Origin: Pedobacter hartonius
GTDB lineage: Bacteria > Bacteroidota > Bacteroidia > Sphingobacteriales > Sphingobacteriaceae
Reading direction: 5' to 3'
NCBI RefSeq assembly: GCF_900107535.1
Contig: NZ_FNRA01000005.1
Location: 327,999-391,998, forward strand
Length of the DNA stretch: 64,000 nucleotides
Part shown: positions 1 through 10,492 of the stretch, in pieces
How the letters are laid out: the number at the start of each line of letters is the position of its first letter
How positions within the stretch are numbered: the first letter of the stretch is position 1
Notes under the pieces: model-generated
What the model was told of the DNA's origin: nothing
Seen by the model: the letters and a program-made list of their open reading frames with translations, nothing else
Databases searched by the model: none
Program-made: the position numbers and the translations under genes

Positions 1-396
1 AAAAGTATCGCCCACCAGAACGATCTTAATATTATCCCCTCCAAACATTTCAGTTTGTTTGATCTTTTGCCTTGGTGTAATTTCAGGCATAAAGATCACG
101 CCCCGGATATTCAGTTTTTTGCAGGAATAGGCAACACCCTGGGCATGGTTCCCTGCACTTGCGCAGACTACACCCTGTTTCCGCTGGTCGGCATCAAGGG
201 TGCTGATCATGTTATATGCTCCGCGCAATTTATAGGAACGCACTACCTGAAGATCTTCTCTCTTTAAATAGATCTTTGCATTATACTTTAATGAAAGGCC
301 TTCGTTGTACTCCAGCTGAGTACGTTTTACGGTATCTGCAATACGTGCCGCAGCAGCATTAAAATCCAATTCTATCTCTTTTTCTAAGTTCGCCAT
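1..396 (-). CDS. ilvA: Threonine dehydratase, N-terminal part (cut by window edge)
   Basis: This is the last visible gene of the branched-chain amino acid operon. IlvA is a PLP enzyme that deaminates threonine to 2-oxobutyrate, the first step specific to isoleucine. The 132 codons inside the window read from the ATG at 396 and leave the window in frame. They contain the PLP-lysine motif SYKLRGAYN (about residues 54-62) and the glycine-rich SAGNHAQGVA. The ATG follows the leuA stop after a single base, so translation is probably coupled to leuA. The C-terminal regulatory domain would lie outside the window and cannot be judged. A serine/threonine dehydratase of another pathway is possible from the fold alone, but the operon context argues for IlvA. 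Confidence 0.9.
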   Translation of the reverse strand, partial: MANLEKEIELDFNAAAARIADTVKRTQLEYNEGLSLKYNAKIYLKREDLQVVRSYKLRGAYNMISTLDADQRKQGVVCASAGNHAQGVAYSCKKLNIRGVIFMPEITPRQKIKQTEMFGGDNIKIVLVGDTF

Positions 397-397
397 C

Positions 398-1906
398 TTA
401 CAGGAATTTATTCAATGCATCCAGGTAGGCATCGGCCGAAGCTTTAACGATATCAGTACTGAATCCGTATCCCAAATAAGATTTATCTTCATAGGACACC
501 CTCATATTTACCTTGCTGACATCGTCACTGCCACCATGGATGGCTTGTATAGTGAGTTCTTTTAACTGAATATCTTTTCCGATTACATTCCCTATGGCTT
601 TGATGGTGGCATTTACAGGGCCATTACCTTCAGCTGTTGCTTCATGCTCCACACCTTCGTATTCAAGTTTTATGGTGGCAGTCGGGTTTACCGTATCGCC
701 GCAAACAACCTGTAATGAATTGAGTTTATAACCGTTTTTATAAGTATCCTCCTCGCCGTCACTCATCAGGGCAAGCAGATCATTGTCTGATATTTCTTTT
801 TTCTGGTCTGCCATGGTCAGGAATTTTTCATATACCTGGTCGAGATTGATCTTGTCAATGACATAACTCAATCTTTCCAGGTGATGTTTCAACGCATGAC
901 GGCCACTGCGGGCTGTTAGGATGATACCGGCCTCATCAAGTCCTACATCTTCAGGGTTGATGATCTCATAGTTCTCCCTGTGTTTCAAAAACCCGTCCTG
1001 ATGGATGCCGGAGCTATGAGCAAAGGCATTCTGACCTATGATTGCTTTATTAGGCTGTACAGGCATACGCATCATGCGGCTTACCTGCGAGCTGATCCTG
1101 CTGAAATGTTTTGAATTGATATTGGTAGTCAAGTTAAGTGCATGGTGTGTTTTAAGTACCATCACGATCTCTTCCAATGCGGTATTGCCTGCACGCTCAC
1201 CAATGCCGTTAATGGTACATTCTACCTGTCTGGCACCATTAATTACACCGGCTAAGGTATTTGCTGTAGCCAGTCCCAAATCATTGTGGCAGTGTACAGA
1301 AATGATTGCCTGGTCTATGTTTTTTACATTTTCTTTCAGGTAAAGAATCTTGGAGCCATATTGTTCAGGAAGGCAGTAGCCATTGGTGTCAGGAATATTA
1401 ACTACTGTTGCACCGGCTGCAATGACGGCCTCTATCATTTGAGCTAAAAACGCATTGTCTGCACGGCCCGCATCTTCTGCATAGAACTCGATATCTTCAA
1501 CAAATTGCTTGGCATATTTTACGGCTTCAACCGCTCTTTCAAGAATACCCTCGCGGGTGCTGTTAAATTTATGTTTGATATGCATATCCGACGATCCTAT
1601 TCCGGTATGTATCCTTGGACGTTTTGCATACTGCAGTGCTGCAACAGCGGCATCAATATCTCCTTTATTGGCCCTGGTGAGGGCGCAGATAATGGGATCG
1701 TTAACCGCCTTGGAGAGTTCCACTACACTTTGGAAATCACCCGGGCTTGAAATAGGGAAACCGGCTTCAATTACATCAACCCCCAGTGCTTCCAGTGCTT
1801 TTGCAATCTCTATTTTTTCTGGTGTAGACAACTGGCAGCCTGGTACCTGCTCTCCGTCACGAAGCGTGGTATCAAAAACGTAAACTCTATTCGGATCGTG
1901 TAACAT
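398..1906 (-). CDS. leuA: 2-isopropylmalate synthase
   Basis: The 502-residue product condenses 2-oxoisovalerate with acetyl-CoA, the committed step of leucine synthesis. The N-terminal HMGL-like TIM barrel begins with the metal-binding motif [13 protein letters not shown] (residues 11-23). [12 protein letters not shown], which supplies the metal-binding histidines, follows near residue 205. The last roughly 120 residues fit the LeuA allosteric dimerisation domain, so feedback control by leucine is expected. The length matches bacterial LeuA of about 500 residues. The gene sits between leuB (36 nt upstream) and ilvA (1 nt downstream). Citramalate synthase is a related alternative, but leuBCD in the same operon supports LeuA. 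Confidence 0.95.
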   Translation of the reverse strand: MLHDPNRVYVFDTTLRDGEQVPGCQLSTPEKIEIAKALEALGVDVIEAGFPISSPGDFQSVVELSKAVNDPIICALTRANKGDIDAAVAALQYAKRPRIHTGIGSSDMHIKHKFNSTREGILERAVEAVKYAKQFVEDIEFYAEDAGRADNAFLAQMIEAVIAAGATVVNIPDTNGYCLPEQYGSKILYLKENVKNIDQAIISVHCHNDLGLATANTLAGVINGARQVECTINGIGERAGNTALEEIVMVLKTHHALNLTTNINSKHFSRISSQVSRMMRMPVQPNKAIIGQNAFAHSSGIHQDGFLKHRENYEIINPEDVGLDEAGIILTARSGRHALKHHLERLSYVIDKINLDQVYEKFLTMADQKKEISDNDLLALMSDGEEDTYKNGYKLNSLQVVCGDTVNPTATIKLEYEGVEHEATAEGNGPVNATIKAIGNVIGKDIQLKELTIQAIHGGSDDVSKVNMRVSYEDKSYLGYGFSTDIVKASADAYLDALNKFL

Positions 1907-1942
1907 ATTATGTTTTAGTTAAGTTCGTTAATTAATATAAGT

Positions 1943-3019
1943 TTATTGTGTGATAAATTTTAAAACGAGCTTACCCATTTCCTCGGTGCCAAGCACCTTA
2001 TACGGGCTGATCGTATCATCAGCTATATCACCCGTCCTGAAACCTTCTTTCAATACCCGGTCGATAGTTGAAATAATCAGTTCAGCTTCTTCTTTTAATC
2101 CGAAACTGATTTCCAGCATCAATGCTACCGAGAGGATAGAGGCCAGCGGGTTTGCCAGGTTCTTACCTGCAATATCATGAGCTGAGCCGTGGATAGGTTC
2201 AAAGAATCCTGTACCATCACCAACAGATGCCGAGGCCAGCATACCCATTGAGCCTGCAATCTGAGAAGCCTCGTCAGTCAGGATATCACCAAACAGGTTG
2301 GCTGTCAGTACCACATCAAACTGTTTTGGATCTTTGATCAGCTGCATTGCCGCATTGTCAACAAACATGTGCTGGGTTTCCACTTCAGGATACAGTTTGG
2401 CGATCTCCTGAACGGTTTCTCTCCACAGGCGTGAGCTTTCGAGCACGTTTGCCTTATCAACAGAACACAGTTTTCTGCCACGCTGCAGGGCTGCCTCATA
2501 AGCTTTATGTGCAATTCTTTCTACTTCGTATTTATTGTAGATCATCAGGTCGGATGCAGTATGCCTGTCTTCTGATCTCTTTTTCTCACCGAAGTAAACA
2601 TCACCGGTAAGTTCCCTGAAGAATAAGATATCTGTCCCTTTCAGGATATGAGCTTTGATACTTGAAGCGTTCAGCAATTCATCGAACAATAGGATGGGGC
2701 GCAAATTTGCATACAATCCCAATTCCTTGCGGATCTTTAGTAAACCCTGTTCCGGGCGTACTTTTAAAGAAGGATCGTTGTCATATAAAGCATGTCCTAC
2801 CGCGCCGAAAAGTATCGCATCACTTTTTCTGGCTTTCTCTAAAGTTTCGTCGGGTAGGGGATTACCTGTAGCTTCAATGGCAGCATGACCCATTAAGGCT
2901 TCATCGAAAGTGAATTCGTGATTAAAGTTTGTTGCGATCTGTTCCAGTACAGCTTTGCCCCAGGTGGTCACTTCCGGTCCTATCCCGTCACCGGGAATTA
3001 CTAAAATATGTTTCTTCAT
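1943..3019 (-). CDS. leuB: 3-isopropylmalate dehydrogenase
   Basis: The 358-residue NAD-dependent beta-decarboxylating dehydrogenase converts 3-isopropylmalate to 2-oxoisocaproate. The N-terminus has the family motif VIPGDGIGPEV (residues 7-17). The substrate and metal region includes RELTGDVYFGEKKR, and NLFGDILTDEASQIAGSMG carries the conserved metal-binding aspartates. The cofactor segment near the C-terminus reads EPIHGSAHDIAGK. The length is typical of LeuB. It starts 4 nt after the ABC ATPase gene, which separates it from leuCD, so the leucine genes are in one transcript but are not contiguous. Confidence 0.96.
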   Translation of the reverse strand: MKKHILVIPGDGIGPEVTTWGKAVLEQIATNFNHEFTFDEALMGHAAIEATGNPLPDETLEKARKSDAILFGAVGHALYDNDPSLKVRPEQGLLKIRKELGLYANLRPILLFDELLNASSIKAHILKGTDILFFRELTGDVYFGEKKRSEDRHTASDLMIYNKYEVERIAHKAYEAALQRGRKLCSVDKANVLESSRLWRETVQEIAKLYPEVETQHMFVDNAAMQLIKDPKQFDVVLTANLFGDILTDEASQIAGSMGMLASASVGDGTGFFEPIHGSAHDIAGKNLANPLASILSVALMLEISFGLKEEAELIISTIDRVLKEGFRTGDIADDTISPYKVLGTEEMGKLVLKFITQ

Positions 3020-3023
3020 CGTG

Positions 3024-4487
3024 TTAAATGCTTTCTAATATCGTTTCAACGGTTTTCACTTCGCCGTTTTCTAATAAAATTCTTTTCTCAATACAATCCG
3101 GTAGTTGTGATTCAAAATGGCCAACGTAAATCAGTGTGGTACCATTCTTACACAATTCGTCCACCAGCCTGTTAAAATGTTGTGTTTGCTGCTGGTCTAA
3201 GCCCTGGCAGGGTTCGTCCAGTATCAGCAATTCCGGGTTTTTAATGATCGTCCGGGCCAGTAATACAAGTCTTTGTTTACCAACAGGAAGCTGGTTCATC
3301 AGCATATCCCTGTATTCGGTCAGTCCGAAGTAGCTGATCAGTTCATCCGCCTGGGCTTTTTTGGTATATCCGGGGTCACAGAATAAACCAGAGCTGTCAA
3401 AAAATCCGGAGATCACACTTTGGCGTACCGTAGCGGTGGGGTCAAAATACCAATGTAACTCAGGAGAGATCAATCCCATACGTTGTTTGATTTCCCATAT
3501 ACTTTCGCCGCTTCCCCTTTTATGGCCAAACAGGTAAAAATTATTGGCATAGGCCTGCGGATGGTCGCCGGTGATGAGGCTCAGTAAAGTTGATTTACCG
3601 GAACCATTATGTCCCTGCAGGAGCCATTTTTCTCCTGCTTTAACTTCCCAGTTGATATTTTTCAATACCTGTTTCTCCCCGTAGCTGATATTGACATCAA
3701 TCATTCTGATGATACTCTCCGAAGAGGAAACAGGAGCTTCGTTTAAAAATGCAGGAACTGCTTTTCCGGCCGTTTCATACACCTCGGCAGTATATTCGTC
3801 AGCTGAGGTTTCTATCAGCTGCCCTTCCCTGATCTCAGCAAAACGATGGATAGTGGAAGGTAATTCCACTTCATTGCTGATGATGATCAGCTGCGTTCCA
3901 TCTTCAGTGATTTCTTCGAGTAAACTATTCAGATTTTTACGGGAAAGTTTATCCAGTCCGTTATAGGGCTGGTCCAGGATCAACAGCTGTGGTTTAAACC
4001 ACAATGCTTTTACCAACTGTAATTTTTTATGCTCTCCGCTTGATAACTGGATCAGTGTGGAGCCGATCAGGTCCGAAAAACCTAATGCGGCCAGAAGTTC
4101 TTCAACTTCGTTAAACTGAAGCTGATGTTTTTCACCATAATTTTCAAGTTCGGCCTGTACAGTAGCCGTAGTTTCGGTTGCTTGTTTATTATAGCGCTGC
4201 TGGTAATAGAAGTTAGACTGGCCTTCGAGGTCTTTAAACTGGTACCATCCTGCTACAAAATGCGCAACAGCAGGTAATTTGCTTTCCGGGCCGAAATGAA
4301 TATCAATACTGCCCTGAAATTTGACGAGTCCTGCAATTGCCTTAGCTAAAGATGTTTTTCCAGTTCCACTGCTTCCGCGTAACAACCAGTTCTCATTGCG
4401 GTTGATGACCCAGTTCAAATCCTGCAGTACCGGTGTATGCTGGTACTTTAGGGTAAGGCTGGTGATATGTACGACAGGCTCTGACAT
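3024..4487 (-). CDS. Tandem ABC-ATPase (ModF/PhrA-like) embedded in the leu genes
   Basis: The 487-residue protein has two ATP-binding cassettes and no membrane segment. NBD1 has Walker A GSSGTGKTSLAKAI (about residue 38), signature LSSGEHKKLQ and Walker B LLILDQPYNGLD. In that Walker B a glutamine replaces the catalytic glutamate. NBD2 has Walker A GHNGSGKSTLL, a weak signature LPVGKQRLVLL and a canonical LLILDEPCQGLD. The layout resembles the ModF/PhrA group of soluble double-NBD proteins, whose role is poorly defined. Its ATG overlaps the leuD stop by one base (TAATG) and leuB follows after 4 nt, so it is co-translated with the leucine genes. No permease gene is nearby. A role in leucine metabolism is suggested only by position. 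Confidence 0.85.
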   Translation of the reverse strand: MSEPVVHITSLTLKYQHTPVLQDLNWVINRNENWLLRGSSGTGKTSLAKAIAGLVKFQGSIDIHFGPESKLPAVAHFVAGWYQFKDLEGQSNFYYQQRYNKQATETTATVQAELENYGEKHQLQFNEVEELLAALGFSDLIGSTLIQLSSGEHKKLQLVKALWFKPQLLILDQPYNGLDKLSRKNLNSLLEEITEDGTQLIIISNEVELPSTIHRFAEIREGQLIETSADEYTAEVYETAGKAVPAFLNEAPVSSSESIIRMIDVNISYGEKQVLKNINWEVKAGEKWLLQGHNGSGKSTLLSLITGDHPQAYANNFYLFGHKRGSGESIWEIKQRMGLISPELHWYFDPTATVRQSVISGFFDSSGLFCDPGYTKKAQADELISYFGLTEYRDMLMNQLPVGKQRLVLLARTIIKNPELLILDEPCQGLDQQQTQHFNRLVDELCKNGTTLIYVGHFESQLPDCIEKRILLENGEVKTVETILESI

Positions 4488-5071
4488 TACTTTGCTTGTT
4501 CGAATTCTTCTATCAAATGTTTTTGGGCAAGGATGAAATCGATATCATCATAACCATTGATTAAGCATGATTTTTTATAGGCATTGATCTCAAAATCTGC
4601 CTCTTCACCGGTATCCGCAATAATAACGGTTTGTTTTTCCAGATCCACAGCCAGTTTAGCAGTATGGTCTTTACTTACAGCGGTAAAAATTGCAGACAGA
4701 AAATCGTCACTTACCTGTATCGGCAGCAAACCATTGTTCAGTGCATTTCCTTTAAAGATATCGGCAAAAAAGCTGCTGATCACTACATCAAAGCCTGCAT
4801 CCTGGATAGCCCATGCTGCATGTTCGCGGCTACTGCCACAGCCAAAGTTCTTTCCTGCCACCAGTATCCTGCCGGTATAAGCAGGATCATTCAGCACGAA
4901 ATCAGGTTTAACAGTATGATCACCATTGTAACGCCAGTCACGGAACAGGTTCTCCCCAAAACCTTCACGGGTTGTAGCCTTCAGGAACCTTGCCGGAATG
5001 ATCTGGTCGGTATCAATATTTTCTATATTTAAAGGCACAATTGCCGATGTTAATTTCTCAAATTTCTTCAT
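4487..5071 (-). CDS. leuD: 3-isopropylmalate dehydratase small subunit
   Basis: The 194-residue swivelling domain of isopropylmalate isomerase forms the active enzyme with LeuC and shifts the hydroxyl group of 2-isopropylmalate. The motif [15 protein letters not shown] (about residues 73-87) is diagnostic of the aconitase C-terminal superfamily. The N-terminal [12 protein letters not shown] is also typical of LeuD. The length matches bacterial LeuD of about 200 residues. It lies 11 nt after leuC and overlaps the downstream ABC ATPase start by 1 nt. Confidence 0.96.
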   Translation of the reverse strand: MKKFEKLTSAIVPLNIENIDTDQIIPARFLKATTREGFGENLFRDWRYNGDHTVKPDFVLNDPAYTGRILVAGKNFGCGSSREHAAWAIQDAGFDVVISSFFADIFKGNALNNGLLPIQVSDDFLSAIFTAVSKDHTAKLAVDLEKQTVIIADTGEEADFEINAYKKSCLINGYDDIDFILAQKHLIEEFEQAK

Positions 5072-5082
5072 TTCGTTCTTCC

Positions 5083-6489
5083 TTAAGACTCAGTCAACAT
5101 TTCTCTTACATCTGTAATTTTTCCTGTAATCGCAGCAGCGGCAGCGGTTAGCGGACTTACCAGTAAAGTTCTTGCATCAGGGCCCTGACGTCCTTCAAAA
5201 TTCCTGTTTGAAGTAGAAACGCAATACTTACCTGCGGGGATCTTATCTTCATTCATACCAAGGCATGCACTGCATCCCGGTTCACGAAGCTGAAACCCTG
5301 CCTGTTCAAATATTTTATCAAGCCCCTCATTTATTGCTTGTTGTTCCACTTGTTTTGAACCCGGAACAATCCATACTGTCACACTCTCAGCTTTTTGCTT
5401 ATCCTTTACAAAACCGGCCACTTCACGCAGGTCTTCAATGCGGGAGTTGGTGCAGCTACCAATAAATACGTAATCCACAGGTTTTCCGATCAATGAAGAA
5501 TCATCATCGAAGCCCATATAGTTCAGTGCTTTCTGGTAAGACAATTGTTCTTTATCAGGTTGTGAGCTTGTGGAAGGAATATGTTCCTTAATGCCCATGC
5601 CCATACCCGGGTTTGTTCCGTAGGTAATCATAGGGCCAATATCTTCGGCATCGAAAGTTAATACCTTATCGAATTTCGCGTCGGCATCACTGTATAAAGT
5701 TTTCCAGTACGCCAGTGCTTTATCCCATTCTGCACCCGCAGGAGCAAACTCTCTGCCCTTAATGTAATCAAAGGTGGTCTGATCAGGGGCAATTAATCCG
5801 CCTCTGGCACCCATTTCTATACTCATGTTACAGATCGTCATCCGGGCTTCCATACTCAAAGCCTCAATTGCCGAACCTGCATACTCAATAAAATAACCTG
5901 TACCACCGGCAGCAGATATTTTAGAGAGGATATATAAAATAATGTCTTTAGCAGTTACTCCTTTTCCCAGCGTACCGTTAACCTCAATTTTCATGGTCTT
6001 AGGTTTCTGCTGCAATAAACACTGCGTTGCGAAAACCTGCTCCACCTGCGATGTACCGATACCAAAGGCAATAGCGCCGAAAGCCCCGTGGGTAGAGGTA
6101 TGGCTATCGCCGCAAACCATAGTTTTTCCCGGCAGGGTAATTCCCAGTTCAGGGCCAATGACATGAACGATCCCCTGAAAGGGATGCCCTAAGCCATACA
6201 GTTCGATACCGAATTCTGCACAGTTTTTTGTCAGCATATCCACCTGGTAACGGGAAAGTTCCTCTTTGATGGGCAGCAGCTGATCAATAGTGGGTACATT
6301 ATGGTCAGCAGTAGCAACCGTTTGTTGCGGTCGAAAAACAGGTAATCCCCGTTTGCGCAGCCCGTCGAAAGCCTGCGGGGAAGTAACCTCGTGGATGAGG
6401 TGTGTATCAATATACAGAATATCAGGAAATCCTGCTTCGCTTTTCACAACGTGAGCGTCCCATATTTTTTCTACTAATGTTTTTGACAT
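5083..6489 (-). CDS. leuC: 3-isopropylmalate dehydratase large subunit
   Basis: The 468-residue aconitase-family subunit binds the catalytic [4Fe-4S] cluster. The visible cluster ligands are the cysteine in [13 protein letters not shown] and the pair in [11 protein letters not shown]. Other family motifs are [15 protein letters not shown] and [15 protein letters not shown]. The length is standard for bacterial LeuC (about 465-470 residues). The gene is 57 nt downstream of ilvC, and that gap holds a GC-rich hairpin. This may lower transcription or stability of the distal leu half relative to the ilv half. Confidence 0.97.
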   Translation of the reverse strand: MSKTLVEKIWDAHVVKSEAGFPDILYIDTHLIHEVTSPQAFDGLRKRGLPVFRPQQTVATADHNVPTIDQLLPIKEELSRYQVDMLTKNCAEFGIELYGLGHPFQGIVHVIGPELGITLPGKTMVCGDSHTSTHGAFGAIAFGIGTSQVEQVFATQCLLQQKPKTMKIEVNGTLGKGVTAKDIILYILSKISAAGGTGYFIEYAGSAIEALSMEARMTICNMSIEMGARGGLIAPDQTTFDYIKGREFAPAGAEWDKALAYWKTLYSDADAKFDKVLTFDAEDIGPMITYGTNPGMGMGIKEHIPSTSSQPDKEQLSYQKALNYMGFDDDSSLIGKPVDYVFIGSCTNSRIEDLREVAGFVKDKQKAESVTVWIVPGSKQVEQQAINEGLDKIFEQAGFQLREPGCSACLGMNEDKIPAGKYCVSTSNRNFEGRQGPDARTLLVSPLTAAAAAITGKITDVREMLTES

Positions 6490-6508
6490 CTTGTTTACTG
6501 TTTTGTAA

Positions 6509-6535
6509 ACCCCTCAGGTGTTCACCCGAGAGGTT
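6509..6535 (-). terminator. Intercistronic hairpin between ilvC and leuC
   Basis: The spacer can fold into CCTCTCGGGTG-aa-CACCTGAGGGG on the transcribed strand, with one small internal mismatch. It is followed by only three T residues, so it would be a weak terminator at most. It may act as a processing or attenuation point that separates the ilv and leu halves of the operon. Function is inferred. Confidence 0.45.
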
Positions 6536-6546
6536 TTTATTGTTTA

Positions 6547-8028
6547 CTATACCGTTTTAATCGATTTCATTGCAGTCATTGCTTTTCTCAACTCAGCGCC
6601 GATCGTCTCAACTTCATGAGAACGGATCACTTCATTTACTGAAATCAATGTCCTGTTATCAACAGAACCGTCTTTACCTTCATTAAAGTTTTTACCGATC
6701 AGGTCAGTATCTACTTTAGTCATGAAATCGGCCAATAGTGGCTTACATGCATGATCAAAAAGATAACAGCCATATTCTGCTGTATCAGAGATCACCCTGT
6801 TCATTTCAAATAATTTTTTGCGGGCAATGGTATTGGCAATCAGCGGAGTTTCGTGCAGTGACTCATAATAAGCAGATTCAGGTTTAATTCCTGCTTCTAC
6901 CATAGTTTCAAAAGCCAGTTCGACACCTGCTCTGATAAAAGCAACCATTAACAATGCATGATCAAAATATTCCTGTTCGCCGATTTGTACATTACCTGCA
7001 GGTGTTTTTTCAAATGCCGTTTCACCGGTAGCTGCACGCCATGCCAGCAGATTTTTGTCACCTGCAGCCCAGTCTTCCATCATGATACGGCTGAATTCGC
7101 CACTCATAATATCATCCTGGTGTTTCTGGAACAACGGACGCATGATCGTTTTTAATTCTTCTGAAACCTCAAACGCTTTAATCTTGGCTACATTGCTCAA
7201 CCTGTCCATCATAGCGGTGATTCCACCATGTTTTAAAGCTTCAGTGATTACTTCTACACCATATTGTACAAGCTTGGATGCATAACCGGCATCAATTCCC
7301 TTTTCAACCATTTTATCGAACGAAAGAATAGAACCTGTTTGCAATAAACCACAAAGTATAGTTTGCTCGCCCATCAGATCTGATTTCACTTCCGCAACGA
7401 AAGATGATTTTAATACTCCGGCACGATGTCCGCCTGTTCCAACACAATAAGCTTTTGCCTGTACCAAACCTTTTCCTTCAGGATCATTCTCAGGGTGTAC
7501 AGCAATTAAAGTAGGAACGCCAAAGCCTCTTACGTATTCTGCCCGCACTTCACTTCCCGGACTTTTCGGAGCTACCATGATCACCGTGATATCTTTACGG
7601 ACAGGCAATCCTTCTTCCACAATATTGAAACCATGTGAGTACAGCAGGGTAGAACCTTGTTTCATGAAAGGCATTACTGAATTGACCACAGCGGTGTGCT
7701 GCTTGTCAGGTGTAAGATTGATCACAAGGTCAGCCTCAGGGATCAGTTCCTCATATGTGCCCACTGTGAAGTTATTTTCAGTGGCATTTTTCCATGAATC
7801 TCTTTTGCCTTCAATAGCTTCTTTACGCAAAGCATAGGCAATATTTAAACCACTATCTCTTAAGTTTAAACCCTGGTTCAGGCCTTGTGCACCACAGCCT
7901 ACAATTACCAGTTTTTTTCCTTTTAAGGCATTTACGCCGTCCAGAAATTCAGAACTGTCCATGAAATCGCAGACACCTAATTGGTTTAGTTTCTCTCTGA
8001 GAGGCAATGTGTTAAAATAATTTGACAT
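6547..8028 (-). CDS. ilvC: Ketol-acid reductoisomerase, class II (long form)
   Basis: The 493-residue enzyme isomerises and reduces 2-acetolactate (valine/leucine branch) and 2-aceto-2-hydroxybutyrate (isoleucine branch) with NADPH and magnesium. The Rossmann motif is [20 protein letters not shown] (residues 42-61). The length of nearly 500 residues, with a duplicated knotted C-terminal domain, is that of class II KARI as in E. coli, not the 330-residue class I form. [11 protein letters not shown] and the acidic segment [12 protein letters not shown] fit the metal-binding core. The gene lies 63 nt after ilvN in the operon. Confidence 0.96.
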   Translation of the reverse strand: MSNYFNTLPLREKLNQLGVCDFMDSSEFLDGVNALKGKKLVIVGCGAQGLNQGLNLRDSGLNIAYALRKEAIEGKRDSWKNATENNFTVGTYEELIPEADLVINLTPDKQHTAVVNSVMPFMKQGSTLLYSHGFNIVEEGLPVRKDITVIMVAPKSPGSEVRAEYVRGFGVPTLIAVHPENDPEGKGLVQAKAYCVGTGGHRAGVLKSSFVAEVKSDLMGEQTILCGLLQTGSILSFDKMVEKGIDAGYASKLVQYGVEVITEALKHGGITAMMDRLSNVAKIKAFEVSEELKTIMRPLFQKHQDDIMSGEFSRIMMEDWAAGDKNLLAWRAATGETAFEKTPAGNVQIGEQEYFDHALLMVAFIRAGVELAFETMVEAGIKPESAYYESLHETPLIANTIARKKLFEMNRVISDTAEYGCYLFDHACKPLLADFMTKVDTDLIGKNFNEGKDGSVDNRTLISVNEVIRSHEVETIGAELRKAMTAMKSIKTV

Positions 8029-8091
8029 CGTTTTATTGTTTTTTTGATTTTAAGGTTCTTTTAATTATTTATTGATGTGTATCTAAATGGA

Positions 8092-8718
8092 TTACATGGT
8101 AAATACATTTTTTTCCTTATCCAGGAACTCGTTTTCTATCACTTCCTGACCTGGTTCACGTCTTTCAAACTCTCTCAGTTTGCTGTTAAATCCTTCACTG
8201 TCCTTAATAATGGCAACTCTTGCACTGCGCACGAATTCGATTAGTCCATAAGGCTGCAGTACTTCAATCAGCTTATCTGTTTCAGAACGGTGCCCTGTGG
8301 TTTCAAACACGGTATAATCTTTACGGATCACTACCACCCTGGCACCATTTTCGCGCAGCAGGCGTTCTACGAAGACTTTTTCGGCAACAACATCCGTTGG
8401 CACTTTATATAACGCAAGTTCCTGCCATATAATGTCATCGTTTGTATTTGCATATACTTTCAGTACCTCTACCTGCTTTTCTATCTGGCGGGCAAGTTTA
8501 CGTACAACCTCTTCCGTTTCTGTGATCAGAATATTGAAACGATGGATATGTTCAATTTCGGAAGGGGAGACATTCAGACTTTCGATGTTGATCTTTCTTC
8601 TTGAAAAGATGATGGCAATACGGTTAAGTATCCCGATCTGGTTTTCAGTATATACCGTAATGGTAAATTCCTGTTTAGCATTTGCTAATTCTATATCTTT
8701 TGAATCGCTCATGGTCAT
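8092..8718 (-). CDS. ilvN: Acetolactate synthase regulatory subunit
   Basis: The 208-residue small subunit of acetohydroxyacid synthase mediates valine feedback and stimulates the large subunit. An ACT domain covers about residues 16-95, starting FTITVYTENQIGILNRIAII. The C-terminal ALS_ss_C region includes TGHRSETDKLIEVLQPYG. It is longer than E. coli IlvN (about 96) and IlvH (163), and closer to the long regulatory subunits of other phyla. The ATG is 3 nt after the ilvB stop, which predicts translational coupling with the catalytic subunit. Confidence 0.93.
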   Translation of the reverse strand: MTMSDSKDIELANAKQEFTITVYTENQIGILNRIAIIFSRRKINIESLNVSPSEIEHIHRFNILITETEEVVRKLARQIEKQVEVLKVYANTNDDIIWQELALYKVPTDVVAEKVFVERLLRENGARVVVIRKDYTVFETTGHRSETDKLIEVLQPYGLIEFVRSARVAIIKDSEGFNSKLREFERREPGQEVIENEFLDKEKNVFTM

Positions 8719-8721
8719 TAA

Positions 8722-10461
8722 TTATTTAAGTCTGATTTCACTTACACTACTGCCCTGGGGAACCATAGGGAATACATTGTTTTCTTTGGCTACCATTACC
8801 TCTAAGAGGAATGATCCGGGCTGGTTAAGCATTTCCTCCAGGGAACTGATCAGGTTTTCACGCTCAGTAACCTTCTTCCCGGCGATATAATAAGATTCAG
8901 CAAGTTTCACAAAATCAGGACTGGTGATATCCACGAACGAGTAACGTTTTTCATTGAACAGTTCCTGCCACTGGCGCACCATTCCAAGGAACTGATTGTT
9001 GAGGATCAGGATCTTTACATCAACTCCAAATTGCATGATGGTACCCAGTTCCTGCAGGGTCATCTGAAATCCGCCATCACCAATTACAGCAATCACGGTA
9101 CGGTCCGGGGCTCCGAATTTAGCACCTATCGCCGCCGGTAAGCCAAAACCCATCGTACCTAAGCCACCGCTTGTTACACTTAAACGGCTGGTGTTCAGTT
9201 TACCGTATCTGCAGGCTACCATCTGATGCTGACCAACATCACTTACAATAATGGCTTCTCCTTTGGTCAGGATGTTCAGCTGGTTGATGACCTCACCCAT
9301 AGTCAGTTCGCCTGACTGAGGTTCCAGCTCTTTCCGGATCAGTTGTTCCTCTTCTATCTTTTCGAAAGCCTTGAATTCAGCTAACCAGGAATCATGAGTT
9401 CTCTCAGTGATCAGGCTGGTTAACAATGGAAGGGTTTCCTTGCAGTCGCCCCAAACAGGAATGTCAGCCTTCACATTTTTATCAATTTCAGCCGGATCTA
9501 TATCCAGGTGTATAACTTTTGCCTGTTTGGCATATTTATCGAGTCTACCCGTTACACGGTCGTCAAAACGCATTCCGACGGCGATCATTACATCACATGA
9601 ATTGGTCTGCACATTTGGGCCATAGTTACCGTGCATTCCCAGCATACCTACATTCAGCGGGTGATCTGTTGGGATGGCGCCAGCACCAAGGATGGTCCAT
9701 GCCGCAGGAATACCGCTCTTTTCAACAAAGGCTTTAAATTCCTGTTCTGCAGCGCCCAGAATTACTCCCTGACCAAATAAAATGAATGGCTTTTTCGCGC
9801 TGTTGATCAATGCTGCGGCTTCCTCAATATATTCGTTTCTTACAATAGGTTTGGGGCGGTAACTGCGGATATGATTGCAGGGTGTATATCCTTCATATTC
9901 GAACAGCTGTATCTGTGCATTTTTGGTGATGTCAATCAACACAGGACCTGGCCTGCCACTGCGGGCAATGTAAAATGCTTTTGCCAGCGCAGCGGGGATC
10001 TCACTTGCATCGGTAACCTGGTAATTCCATTTGGTAACCGGGGCACTGATATTGATCACGTCCGTTTCCTGGAAGGCATCGGTACCTAAAAGGGTAGCGA
10101 AAACCTGTCCGGTAATACAAACGAGAGGAGTACTGTCAATCTGCGCATCTGCAAGGCCTGTAATCAGGTTGGTGGCACCGGGGCCGCTGGTAGCGAATAC
10201 TACGCCAACTTTGCCGGAAGCACGTGCAAATCCCTGAGCGGCATGTGCAGCGCATTGTTCATGCCTGACTAATATATGGCTTAATTTTTCTTTGTAATCG
10301 TAGATCGCATCATAGATCGGCATGATGGCACCTCCGGGATAGCCGAAAATCGTTTCAGTTCCTTCGGCAATTAGTCCTTCCAGCAAGGCAACTGAACCGC
10401 TAACCATTGTTGTTTTTTTTGGTTCGGCCAATGTTGTTGCTCCCTCTTGTACTGTTTCCAT
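8722..10461 (-). CDS. ilvB: Acetolactate synthase catalytic subunit
   Basis: The 579-residue ThDP-dependent enzyme makes 2-acetolactate or 2-aceto-2-hydroxybutyrate. The N-terminal pyrimidine-binding domain contains the catalytic glutamate in VRHEQCAAHAAQGFARA. A central FAD-binding-like domain follows. The C-terminal pyrophosphate-binding domain has the ThDP/Mg motif GDGGFQMTLQELGT and NNQFLGMVRQWQELF, both typical of biosynthetic AHAS. The length agrees with IlvB/IlvI of 560-600 residues. It lies between ilvD (31 nt) and ilvN (3 nt). Confidence 0.97.
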   Translation of the reverse strand: METVQEGATTLAEPKKTTMVSGSVALLEGLIAEGTETIFGYPGGAIMPIYDAIYDYKEKLSHILVRHEQCAAHAAQGFARASGKVGVVFATSGPGATNLITGLADAQIDSTPLVCITGQVFATLLGTDAFQETDVINISAPVTKWNYQVTDASEIPAALAKAFYIARSGRPGPVLIDITKNAQIQLFEYEGYTPCNHIRSYRPKPIVRNEYIEEAAALINSAKKPFILFGQGVILGAAEQEFKAFVEKSGIPAAWTILGAGAIPTDHPLNVGMLGMHGNYGPNVQTNSCDVMIAVGMRFDDRVTGRLDKYAKQAKVIHLDIDPAEIDKNVKADIPVWGDCKETLPLLTSLITERTHDSWLAEFKAFEKIEEEQLIRKELEPQSGELTMGEVINQLNILTKGEAIIVSDVGQHQMVACRYGKLNTSRLSVTSGGLGTMGFGLPAAIGAKFGAPDRTVIAVIGDGGFQMTLQELGTIMQFGVDVKILILNNQFLGMVRQWQELFNEKRYSFVDITSPDFVKLAESYYIAGKKVTERENLISSLEEMLNQPGSFLLEVMVAKENNVFPMVPQGSSVSEIRLK

Positions 10462-10492
10462 TTTAATAGTTTTAATTTGGGGTCCTGGTTAA

